Source: JBGSWE01 sp049292975 | GTDB taxonomy: Bacteria; Patescibacteriota; Saccharimonadia; Saccharimonadales; JACDBH01 | Direction: 5' to 3' | Assembly (NCBI GenBank): GCA_049292975.1 | Contig: JBATRZ010000044.1 | Span: 1 to 20,865 of the forward strand | Length of the DNA: 20,865 nucleotides | Part shown: positions 6,936-17,431 of the stretch, piece after piece | Layout of the letters: every line of letters begins with the position of its first letter | Position numbering within the stretch: position 1 is the stretch's first letter | Notes under the pieces: model-generated | What the model was told of the DNA's origin: nothing | What the model saw: only the letters and a program-made list of their open reading frames with translations | The model's database searches: none | Translations under genes and position numbers: made by a program

Positions 6936-7014
6936 AGAGATTAGAGATTTGAGATTTGAGAATAGCTGCAAAAGCGGGCATTCTATAATCTGTAATCTGA
7001 ATTCTGTTTTCTAT
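6936..7014. repeat. Heptad-phased imperfect palindrome in the rpsL-rpsG spacer
   Basis: On the plus strand, 6936-6963 is four 7-bp words (AGAGATT, AGAGATT, TGAGATT, TGAGAAT). After a 16-bp centre, 6980-7014 is five more (ATTCTAT, AATCTGT, AATCTGA, ATTCTGT, TTTCTAT). The second set is roughly the reverse complement of the first at five of every seven positions. The transcript would form a stem of 5-bp blocks separated by 2-nt internal loops. The element fills nearly the whole spacer between two co-transcribed ribosomal protein genes. It resembles in design, though not in word sequence, the elements at 11575-11698 and 18728-18848. Confidence 0.7.
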
Positions 7015-7018
7015 CATG

Positions 7019-7432
7019 CTATTTACCCTCTTTCTTGGTGCCGTACTTGGAGCGGCCGCGCTTGCGGTTGCTGACACCCTGAAGGTCAAGTGCACCACGA
7101 ACAATGTGATAACGTACACCGGGCAGGTCAGGCACACGGCCGCCGCGGATCATCACGACTGCGTGTTCCTGCAGGTTATGGCCTTCGCCGCCGATATAAG
7201 CCCAGACTTCGTAGCCGTTGTTCAAACGTACGCGGGCGACTTTGCGCAGAGCCGAGTTAGGCTTCTTTGGGGTCTTGGTTGTAACCTTGACGCAAACGCC
7301 GCGCTTGAACGGCGCTTCACGATCGTAGTTACGGTTACGCAGGTTATTCGTCACGCGGTGCAGCGCAGGGCTCTTGCTCTTGGTTTTAGAGCTCTTGCGC
7401 GGCTTACGGACGAGTTGGTTAATTGTAGGCAA
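7019..7432 (-). CDS. rpsL: 30S ribosomal protein S12
   Basis: S12 sits at the decoding centre of the 30S subunit and controls accuracy. The 137 residues begin with the classical MPTINQLVRKPR and carry TPKKPNSALRK (54-64) and the GGRVxDLPGVRYH loop. The start codon is TTG at 7432, which is unusual, but the canonical N-terminus and AAAGGA at 7439-7444 with 6-nt spacing support it. Lys57 matches E. coli Lys43. Pro101 stands where E. coli has Lys88, the other main streptomycin-resistance position, and the next residue is the Asp that RimO modifies in some bacteria. It is the first gene of the str operon, with its own promoter at 7528-7556. Confidence 0.97.
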   Translation of the reverse strand: MPTINQLVRKPRKSSKTKSKSPALHRVTNNLRNRNYDREAPFKRGVCVKVTTKTPKKPNSALRKVARVRLNNGYEVWAYIGGEGHNLQEHAVVMIRGGRVPDLPGVRYHIVRGALDLQGVSNRKRGRSKYGTKKEGK

Positions 7433-7527
7433 TGTAAATCCTTTCTTGATTCGTTGTCGGGCAGAGTTATCTGGTAGAAACCAGCCTCTACTAGATTGCT
7501 GAATTAAACTCGTTTATGCCGAAGCTA

Positions 7528-7556
7528 ATTGTAACAGATATGCTTATCTGTTGCAA
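7528..7556 (-). promoter_or_regulatory. str operon (rpsL) promoter with a palindrome in its spacer
   Basis: TTGCAA (7551-7556) and TACAAT (7528-7533) are separated by 17 nt on the minus strand, with TG-T before the -10 box. A perfect inverted repeat AACAGATA-N4-TATCTGTT (7533-7552) fills the spacer and touches both boxes, like an operator. Transcription would start near 7521, giving a leader of about 90 nt. The leader contains a small hairpin (CTGGT/ACCAG, 7471-7484) and the rpsL Shine-Dalgarno site. Confidence 0.75.
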
Positions 7557-7664
7557 CCATTGTTCTTGTGGCTGAGTATAATACATGTTCCTCCTCTGGC
7601 GGAAGAATCAACGCTGCACCCTTTTTAGCTTAAATGAGGACTGATTTGATTCTTCGTTTGAATA

Positions 7665-7702
7665 ACAAAAGAGCGCCCCTCAGGTGGACGCTCTTCTTTT
7701 GT
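7665..7702 (-). terminator. Rho-independent terminator after rpoC
   Basis: ACAAAAGAGCG (7665-7675) pairs with CGCTCTTCTTTTGT (7689-7702), an 11-bp stem with a bulge and extra G-C pairs near the loop. On the minus strand the stem ends in a run of T (CTCTTTTGTTATTC). It lies 18 bp past the rpoC stop and closes the rpoB-rpoC unit. The symmetry could also make it work weakly in the other direction. Confidence 0.85.
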
Positions 7703-7720
7703 ATTGTTTGTTTTTAAAAC

Positions 7721-11551
<3,831 letters not shown>

Positions 11552-11574
11552 AGGCAACTCCTTTCGTAGCTGTC

Positions 11575-11698
11575 ATTAGCGATTGGCATTGCGCCATTGG
11601 CAAAAAATTAGCGATTAGTGATGCGCTATGAATGGCAGCGTCATTGCTAATAGCCAATTGCACATCTTTTGCTAATTGCAAATTGCCAATTGCAAATC
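11575..11698. repeat. Heptad-phased imperfect palindrome in the rpoB-rpoC spacer
   Basis: Almost the whole spacer is 7-bp words near ATTNGCN. On the plus strand ATTAGCG, ATTGGCA, TTGCGCC and ATTGGCA are followed by AAAA, then ATTAGCG, ATTAGTG, ATGCGCT and ATGA. The other half read in reverse complement is ATTTGCA, ATTGGCA, ATTTGCA and ATTAGCA, then AAAG, then ATGTGCA, ATTGGCT, ATTAGCA and ATGA. Both arms therefore share the layout of four words, an A-run, three words. The transcript would fold into a long hairpin between rpoB and rpoC. The element ends just before the rpoB stop and just after the rpoC Shine-Dalgarno site. Confidence 0.8.
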
Positions 11699-11705
11699 CA
11701 TTCAT

Positions 11706-14700
11706 TTACGCGTCCTCCTCTTCGTTAGTGTCTGTCACGTCATCATCCTCATTGGTGACTGGTACGTAGACGGTTTCGTCTGCATCCAGTTCTTCGGATA
11801 CGGCCACAGTCATGAATTCGTTTTCAATGGCTTCTTCGGTGACATCAAGATTGCTGATTTGGTCAATCTGGGTATCCAGGTCTGGGCTATGAGCAGCTTC
11901 GTCCTTGATGTTGCTGGCCAGGATTTCTTCAGCATCGATTGTCTGATTGGTGCTGAGGTTAAGCAAATCAACCTTCAGGCCAAGACCTTGCAGTTCTTTC
12001 ACTAATACGTTGAAACTCTCCGGAATCTTAGGGCCGACGATTTCGGTACCTTTGATGATTGACTCGTACGCCTTGGAGCGACCGTAGACATCATCTGACT
12101 TGATGGTTAGCATTTCTTGCAGCGTATTAGAAGCCCCGTAGGCTTCGAGAGCCCAGACTTCCATTTCGCCAAAACGCTGGCCGCCGTTTTGGGCCTTGCC
12201 GCCCAGCGGTTGCTGGGTAACCATGGTGTACGGACCAGTCGAACGGGCGTGTATCTTATCTGTAACCATGTGGTTGAGTTTGATCATATACATGCTTCCA
12301 ACCGTGGTACGCTCTTTGAAGGCATCACCGGTGCGGCCATCAAACAGCTGCTGCTTGCCGTCACGCGGCAAGCCGGCGTCTGCTAGTAGATCCTGGATTT
12401 TTTCAATCGGCACGCCGTTGAACGACGGGCTGGCAACTTTCATGCCCAATGCCCGCGCCGCCATGCCCAGGTGGGTTTCAAACAACTGGCCGATGTTCAT
12501 GCGTGAAGGAATGCCAAGCGGGTTGAGGACGATATCGATGGGCGTACCGTCTTCAGTAAACGGCATGTCCTCGGCCGGCAGAATGCGGGCGATAACACCC
12601 TTGTTACCGTGGCGTCCGCCCAACTTATCACCAACCTGGATCTTGCGCATCTGGGCTACAAAAACCTGGATCTGCATAATAACGCCGGCTTTTAGTTCGT
12701 GGCCGTTGGCGCGTGAGAAAACTTTAACGCCGACCACTTTGCCGTGCTTGCCGTTACTCATACGTTGGCTGGTGTCACGGACTTCCTTGGCTTTTTCGCC
12801 AAATATAGCGCGCAGCAGGCGTTCTTCGCTTGACAGTTCTTGCTCACCCTTGGGGGTAATTTTGCCGACCAGTATGTCACCGGGGTGCACTTCGGCGCCA
12901 ATGCGCACAATACCTTCTTCGTCCAGGTGACGCAGGGCGTCTTCTGAAACGTTAGGTATGTCACGGGTGACGATTTCCGGACCTAGTTTGGTCTCGCGGA
13001 CCTCGGTCATGTAATCAACAATATTTACACTGGTGAGCGTGTCGTTTTCGACCAAGCGGCGCGATATGATGATAGCGTCTTCAAAGTTGTAGCCGCCCCA
13101 AGGCATGAACGCAACTAATAGGTCCTTACCAAGAGCCAATTCACCGCCTTTTACCGACATACCTTCAATCAAGACATCACCCTTTTTGACTTTGTCGCCA
13201 GCCGAAACGACAACTTTCTGGTTGATGCTGGTACCTTCGTTAGAACGGACAAAGTGGTGCGGATTATAGGTTACTGTGCCGTCCTTGTACTTCACAGTGA
13301 CTTCGGCGCCGGTAGCACGGACAACTTCGCCGGCATCGTGAGCAACAGTTAGCTGGCCGGTGTTACGGGCAGCAGTGCCTTCCATACCGGTACCAACAAC
13401 CGGACTCTCTGGGTTAATTAGCGGCACGGCTTGGCGCTGCTGGTTACTGCCCATAAGTGAGCGGTATACGTAGTTCTTTTCAATAAACGGAATCAGGCCG
13501 GCGCTACTGCCGATAACCTGGCGGCGGGCCGCATCGATGTAGTTAACATCATCAGAATCAACTTCTGCAGACAGCAAGTAGCGGCGGGCCGATACACGCT
13601 CGTCCACAAAATAGCCGTTCTCGTCAAATTCGCTGTCGGAGCTAGCGATAATCAGGCGCTCTTCTTCGGCGGCATCGATGTAGACGATCTCGTTAGATAC
13701 CTTTGCCTTAACCGGCCAGGTAGCACGCCCGGTGACTTTAGCCAGCTTGGCGGCGTCTTCTTTAGTAACGGTTTTGCCGGCTTTTACTAATACTTTGCCT
13801 TTGGCGTCTGTCAGATCTTCGGCTGCAATGTGGCCGGCGATTTCCTTAGGAGTTGCGGCATTGACAACCTTGCGGTAAGGGGTTTCGATGAAGCCGTATT
13901 CATTGATACGGGCATAACTGGCCAGGTTCAGCACCAAACCGATGTTGGCGCCTTCTGGGGTTTCTACCGGGCAGATACGGCCGTAGTGGGTGGCATGGGC
14001 ATCACGGACTTCAAAGCCGGCGCGTTCGCGCGATAGGCCGCCGGGACCCATCGAGCTCAGGCGGCGCTTGTGCGCCAGCTCGCTCAAAGGGTTGATCTGA
14101 TCCATGAACTGGCTCAGTTGTGAGCTGGCAAAAAATTCGCGCACAGCCGCCACAATCGGGCGGGCGTTAATAAGCTGGCCAGGGGTTACTGTCTCGATTT
14201 CACTCATCGACATGCGGTCTTTGGCATTGCGCTCCATGCGCAGCAGGCCGATACGGAACTGGCGCTGCACCAGTTCGCCGACCAGTTTGACGCGGCGGTT
14301 AGCCAAAGAGTCGATATCGTCAGCCAGTTCCTGGGTATTGTTGAGGCGGATAACCTCAGCAATGATAGCGGTTAGGTCTTCCAGGCGCATTACGCGGTTT
14401 TCGGCGGTGTTAGGTATATCCAGATCAAGCCGTTTGTTGATTTTGTAGCGGCCGACCCGTGAGAAATCAAAGCGTTTGTAGTTATAGAACATGTTCTCCA
14501 GCAGGCTGCGGGCGTTATCGACGGTGGCCAGATCACCTGGACGCAACCGGCGGTAGACTTCGATCAAAGCCTCTGATGTGCCTTTGCTTAGATCTTTTTC
14601 GAGGGTGGCAGCAACGAAATCAAGCTTGCCTTGATTAACGTGTTTGAAGGCATCCCTGATTTGGGATTCGGTCATACCGAGAGCCTTTAATAGCGTCGTG

Positions 14701-15281
14701 ACCGGAATCTTGCGCTTGCGGTCGATTTTGACATAGAGAGCACCGTTGTTGGCGGTCTCAAATTCAAGCCATGCGCCGCGGCCGGGGATAACCTTGGCGC
14801 CATAATTAAAGTGTCCGGAGTGCGCCTCGCGGGTAAAAAACACGCCAGCCGAGCGGATTAGCTGGCTTACTACTACACGCTCGGCACCGTTGATAACAAA
14901 AGTGCCGCGCTCGGTCATCCATGGGTAGTCACCCAGGTATATTTCCTGCTCCTTGACTTCGCCGGTGACTTTGTTGGTCAGCTCAATAACTGCCTTCAGC
15001 GGTGCTTCGTAGGAAACGTTGTTCTCTCTTGCTTCGGCTTCCGAAATCTTTGGATCTTCAAAGTGGTAGTCCTTGAACCTTAGTGATAATTTTGTGCCGG
15101 TGTAATCATCGATCGGGCTGACTTCGGCCAGAAGTTCGCCCAAGCCTTCCATAACAAACCACTGGAACGATTTGTTCTGGTGAGTTACCAGGTTTGGCAG
15201 GTCGAGGATGTCATCTGCCTTAGTGAAATAGACGCGCTTACCCTGTACGCCTGTAGGGTTCTTGACTTTAGCTTTTGCCAT
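11706..15281 (-). CDS. rpoB: DNA-directed RNA polymerase subunit beta
   Basis: Beta forms half of the RNA polymerase active-site cleft and the rifampicin pocket. The protein has 1191 residues. The rifampicin region is conserved: SQLSQFMDQ (387-395) and AHKRRLSSMGPGG, with Gln391, Asp394, His404 and Ser409 matching E. coli Gln513, Asp516, His526 and Ser531, so the pocket looks rifampicin-sensitive. GRICPVETPEG, the KLGGRHGNKGVI block and the C-terminal GGKAQNGGQRFGEMEVWALEAYGA are intact. After about residue 1150 there is an acidic tail ending in DTNEEEDA. ATG 15281 has GGGAG about 10 nt upstream. The genes for L10 and L7/L12, which commonly precede rpoB, are not in the window. The leader is about 360 bp. 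Confidence 0.98.
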   Translation of the reverse strand: MAKAKVKNPTGVQGKRVYFTKADDILDLPNLVTHQNKSFQWFVMEGLGELLAEVSPIDDYTGTKLSLRFKDYHFEDPKISEAEARENNVSYEAPLKAVIELTNKVTGEVKEQEIYLGDYPWMTERGTFVINGAERVVVSQLIRSAGVFFTREAHSGHFNYGAKVIPGRGAWLEFETANNGALYVKIDRKRKIPVTTLLKALGMTESQIRDAFKHVNQGKLDFVAATLEKDLSKGTSEALIEVYRRLRPGDLATVDNARSLLENMFYNYKRFDFSRVGRYKINKRLDLDIPNTAENRVMRLEDLTAIIAEVIRLNNTQELADDIDSLANRRVKLVGELVQRQFRIGLLRMERNAKDRMSMSEIETVTPGQLINARPIVAAVREFFASSQLSQFMDQINPLSELAHKRRLSSMGPGGLSRERAGFEVRDAHATHYGRICPVETPEGANIGLVLNLASYARINEYGFIETPYRKVVNAATPKEIAGHIAAEDLTDAKGKVLVKAGKTVTKEDAAKLAKVTGRATWPVKAKVSNEIVYIDAAEEERLIIASSDSEFDENGYFVDERVSARRYLLSAEVDSDDVNYIDAARRQVIGSSAGLIPFIEKNYVYRSLMGSNQQRQAVPLINPESPVVGTGMEGTAARNTGQLTVAHDAGEVVRATGAEVTVKYKDGTVTYNPHHFVRSNEGTSINQKVVVSAGDKVKKGDVLIEGMSVKGGELALGKDLLVAFMPWGGYNFEDAIIISRRLVENDTLTSVNIVDYMTEVRETKLGPEIVTRDIPNVSEDALRHLDEEGIVRIGAEVHPGDILVGKITPKGEQELSSEERLLRAIFGEKAKEVRDTSQRMSNGKHGKVVGVKVFSRANGHELKAGVIMQIQVFVAQMRKIQVGDKLGGRHGNKGVIARILPAEDMPFTEDGTPIDIVLNPLGIPSRMNIGQLFETHLGMAARALGMKVASPSFNGVPIEKIQDLLADAGLPRDGKQQLFDGRTGDAFKERTTVGSMYMIKLNHMVTDKIHARSTGPYTMVTQQPLGGKAQNGGQRFGEMEVWALEAYGASNTLQEMLTIKSDDVYGRSKAYESIIKGTEIVGPKIPESFNVLVKELQGLGLKVDLLNLSTNQTIDAEEILASNIKDEAAHSPDLDTQIDQISNLDVTEEAIENEFMTVAVSEELDADETVYVPVTNEDDDVTDTNEEEDA

Positions 15282-15643
15282 TAAAGCATTGCTCCCACTG
15301 ATTTAACTCGCAGTCAAAGCCGCACACGCCATACGGCGACTAAGTTCACGAGAATTGATAAATTTGCTTAACAAAGACTATCGCCTGAGTGCAGTCCAGA
15401 GTGAAAGCTGAGCACAAAATCTGAGTCGTATAACAGATACGTTGAGGATTATTGACGCAAGCCTTCGCCTGGAATGTGCCAAGCCAAAGTTTCAGTTTTT
15501 ATATCTGTTTTACTGCAGTTGATTTTCGGCCGAAGCTATCCTAGGAGCGCTTGTTTTAGTGGGGTCGTGAGGACGACATTAAATCCACGGCAGCTACCTA
15601 CACTACTTCTATAACTTAGACTACACCTGATATAGTACTAAAG
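15282..15643 (-). promoter_or_regulatory. 362-bp gene-free rpoB leader with candidate promoter
   Basis: No ORF or known RNA is visible. The best promoter candidate is an extended -10 box TG-T-TATACG at 15427-15435, which lacks a good -35 box; it would give a leader of about 140 nt. TATCTGT lies directly against this -10, as at the rpsL and tig promoters. A second copy of the 8-mer lies in the opposite orientation at 15502-15509. CGTAT-N5-ATACG at this -10 could form a small hairpin, and TTCGGCCGAA (15525-15534) is palindromic. A second weak possibility is TTGACT near 15650 with a poor -10. Which start is used cannot be decided from sequence. Confidence 0.45.
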
Positions 15644-16273
15644 TCAAGACCAATGCCTAACGATCTCATGACCGTAGTACATCCCGGTTTCTGCGCCGTC
15701 CTTACCGATGCCGTAAGGGTCATCACCCGGGCCTGCATACACCAAGTCGGCCTGCTGCATATGCGGCAACATAGCAAAACCGCGATTTGTTAAGGGATCT
15801 GCAGTGCTGATTGAGGCCACATAGTCATGCACCACATCTTCTTGGCCTAAATCACGGCGGTTAGGGCTAAGCACAATCGGTCCGTTGCCGTACTTGTATG
15901 CCAGCCCTGCGCTCTTGCTAACCACTAGCTCTGCGGCATTGTAATGTTGTGCATCACTTGCACCGTTGAATAGCCGGTAATCTAGGTCGTGTGCCTGGAT
16001 AACTAACCCGCTCCGGTTTCTTATACTGACATCACGCATAACCGTGGCTATACCAAGAGCTGCGGCAACGCGCTTTTCTCTTATGATAAAGGCGTGCAGT
16101 TGCTTGTCGAGTGCGAGGCGCATGGTGTTTTTTAGGGCATCGGGTATGCGGGCATAGCGGGCTGCCAAACCCTCGGGTAAGGCATGCCCGTGTCTTTGTT
16201 CATGGGTTACGAAATCATGAAATACTAATGACTGAAAAGGGGCTTTGGATTTGGTGACCGCCTTAAGATACAT
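15644..16273 (-). CDS. Hypothetical soluble protein, unrecognised family
   Basis: From ATG 16273 the protein has 209 residues, is rich in His, Tyr, Asp and Arg, and has no signal peptide or membrane segment. It contains FHDFVTHEQRHGHA near the N-terminus and GPIVLSPNRRDLGQEDVVHDY and VYAGPGDDPYGIGKDG later. I cannot assign a fold; a HEQRHGHA-type His/Glu cluster is not enough to call a metal enzyme. The frame is open farther upstream into clpP. ATG 16273 is preferred because it follows the clpP stop (16314) and lies 9 nt after a promoter -10 box (16283-16311). No Shine-Dalgarno site is visible, so the mRNA would be near-leaderless. Function unknown. Confidence 0.72.
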   Translation of the reverse strand: MYLKAVTKSKAPFQSLVFHDFVTHEQRHGHALPEGLAARYARIPDALKNTMRLALDKQLHAFIIREKRVAAALGIATVMRDVSIRNRSGLVIQAHDLDYRLFNGASDAQHYNAAELVVSKSAGLAYKYGNGPIVLSPNRRDLGQEDVVHDYVASISTADPLTNRGFAMLPHMQQADLVYAGPGDDPYGIGKDGAETGMYYGHEIVRHWS

Positions 16274-16282
16274 AATAATTCT

Positions 16283-16311
16283 ACTAAAACATACTTGGAC
16301 ATTTTTGTAAA
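16283..16311 (-). promoter_or_regulatory. Promoter of the 15644-16273 gene
   Basis: TTTACA (16306-16311) and TTTAGT (16283-16288) are separated by 17 nt on the minus strand, with TG-T before the -10 box. The -10 ends 9 nt before ATG 16273, leaving a leader of 2-3 nt. Confidence 0.5.
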
Positions 16312-16313
16312 TA

Positions 16314-16910
16314 CTATAATTTAGCAATGACTTCGTCTGCGATACCGTAGGCCTTGGCCTCACGAGCATCCAGCCACTTGTCGCGCTCCATGTCTTCATG
16401 GATTTTGGCGGGCTTCTGGCCGGTGTTTTTAGCCATAATGCCTTCCAGCAGGTGCTTTACGCGTAAGCTCTCCTTGAGGTCTATCTCCTGGTCTGTAACC
16501 TTGCCGCGCGTGCCGCTACTTGGCTGGTGGATCATGACCGTAGCGTGCGGCAGCAGGTAGCGGTGGCCTCGCTCGCCCGAGCTCAACAAAAAGGCCGCGG
16601 CTGAGGCTTGCATGCCAATGCCGTAGGTATAGACCGGGCTTTTAATGAACTGCATGGTGTCATAAATGGCCAGCGCGTCATAGACATGGCCGCCGGGACT
16701 ATTAATATATAGATGAATGGGTTTGCTGTTGCTCTGATTATCCAAAAACAGCAACTGGGCCACAATAAGATTGGCGGTATGCGGGTTTACATCTTCACCC
16801 AAAAAAACGATTCGGTCCTTTAACAGGCGCGAATAAATATCGTAAGCCCGCTCCATGCGGCCTTCTTGCTCGATGACGGTTGGAATAAGAATGCTTGCTG
16901 GTGTGTTCAT
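16314..16910 (-). CDS. clpP: ATP-dependent Clp protease proteolytic subunit
   Basis: ClpP forms the tetradecameric serine protease chamber that degrades proteins unfolded by Clp ATPases. From ATG 16910 it has 198 residues, the usual length. The N-terminus is typical (IPTVIEQEGRMERAYDIYSRLLKDRI). The catalytic triad is Ser103 (in GMQASAAAFLL), His128 (MIHQP) and Asp177 (MERDKW). The residues after the serine are Ala-Ala instead of the usual Met-Gly. An upstream TTG at 16949 lies inside the -35 box and is rejected. Transcription is from a promoter overlapped by a perfect CIRCE operator, predicting HrcA repression and heat-shock induction; hrcA is not in the window. AAAAGG sits 5 nt before the ATG but may be mostly upstream of the transcript start. 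Confidence 0.96.
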   Translation of the reverse strand: MNTPASILIPTVIEQEGRMERAYDIYSRLLKDRIVFLGEDVNPHTANLIVAQLLFLDNQSNSKPIHLYINSPGGHVYDALAIYDTMQFIKSPVYTYGIGMQASAAAFLLSSGERGHRYLLPHATVMIHQPSSGTRGKVTDQEIDLKESLRVKHLLEGIMAKNTGQKPAKIHEDMERDKWLDAREAKAYGIADEVIAKL

Positions 16911-16920
16911 AGTGCCTTTT

Positions 16921-16949
16921 ACTGTACGCCCGTGTTTAGCACTCGTCAA
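16921..16949 (-). promoter_or_regulatory. clpP promoter
   Basis: TTGACG (16944-16949) and TACAGT (16921-16926) are separated by 17 nt on the minus strand. The -10 ends 10 nt before ATG 16910, so the leader is about 4 nt. The -35 box lies inside the CIRCE operator, which explains how HrcA would block it. Confidence 0.8.
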
Positions 16950-16962
16950 GTATGAGTGCTAA
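16936..16962. promoter_or_regulatory. CIRCE operator (HrcA binding site)
   Basis: TTAGCACTC at 16936-16944 and GAGTGCTAA at 16954-16962 are perfect inverted 9-mers with a 9-bp spacer, exactly the known CIRCE consensus. CIRCE is bound by the heat-shock repressor HrcA, usually in front of groES-groEL or dnaK operons. Here it overlaps the clpP -35 box. Confidence 0.95.
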
Positions 16963-16969
16963 TTGTGCC

Positions 16970-17431
16970 CTATTTGCGGCGGAGTTTTTGCCAGCCGTAA
17001 AAAAGTGCAGCACCGAATCCTAAAGAGGTGGTCTCCTTGACAAATTGCACGGGGTCAGGCGAAATCAGATCATATCCGGCACCGACGCGCCGGAGCATTG
17101 GCGCCAAGGCGGTGCCTGCGCACAGCGCCCCAAGCGGTAAGATAATCCGGCTTAGATCGGGCCGTGCCGCTTCGGGCGGGGCGGTCTTTGGCTTGCTAGT
17201 TTCTGCAGCTACGGCCGCTGCCTGGCCCAAGCTGTCTTCGGTTCGTTTTGCGTAAGCTTCGCCCCACATCCAATCTAAGCGTTCGGCTTTGATCTCGTCG
17301 CTGAACCTAAGACCCATAAGCAGCTGTACGCTACCCCGCAGATCAGGGTACTCGCGGGCCAGGAAGTCCGCGTCTGATTGCAATTGGTAACCGTTAAAAC
17401 CCCCACCTGCCTCACCACTATTTAGCGGCAT
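16970..17431 (-). CDS. Small hypothetical protein with C-terminal hydrophobic segments
   Basis: The protein has 153 residues. The first 90 or so are polar, with an acidic/aromatic part (SDADFLAREYPDLRG, then LDWMWGEAYAKR) and an Ala/Pro-rich linker. Two hydrophobic segments follow, at about 95-112 and 132-147, and the C-terminus is basic (WQKLRRK). It may be a membrane-tethered protein, but I recognise no family. ATG 17431 overlaps the end of tig by 14 nt, so it is co-transcribed and probably translationally coupled to trigger factor. GGAT lies very close to the ATG. The pairing with tig hints at a link to protein folding or export, but this is inference. Confidence 0.75.
   Translation of the reverse strand: MPLNSGEAGGGFNGYQLQSDADFLAREYPDLRGSVQLLMGLRFSDEIKAERLDWMWGEAYAKRTEDSLGQAAAVAAETSKPKTAPPEAARPDLSRIILPLGALCAGTALAPMLRRVGAGYDLISPDPVQFVKETTSLGFGAALFYGWQKLRRK

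Noticed and set aside
7491..7586. 31-codon ORF with AGGAGG upstream, before rpsL
   Set aside because: The Shine-Dalgarno-to-ATG spacing is only 3 nt and the rpsL promoter lies inside it; most likely chance.
11552..11557. TTG 11557 as the rpoC start
   Set aside because: It directly touches AAAGGAG with no spacing; GTG 11551 has ideal 6-nt spacing.
11575..11698. CRISPR array or simple microsatellite
   Set aside because: The words are degenerate, 7 bp long and arranged as a palindrome, with no constant repeat-spacer pattern.
16274..16399. N-terminal 42 residues of the 251-codon frame ending at 15644
   Set aside because: They overlap the conserved C-terminus of clpP in another frame, and ATG 16273 follows a promoter after the clpP stop.
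16911..16949. N-terminal extension of clpP from TTG 16949
   Set aside because: The TTG is inside the -35 box and CIRCE operator; ATG 16910 gives the standard ClpP N-terminus.
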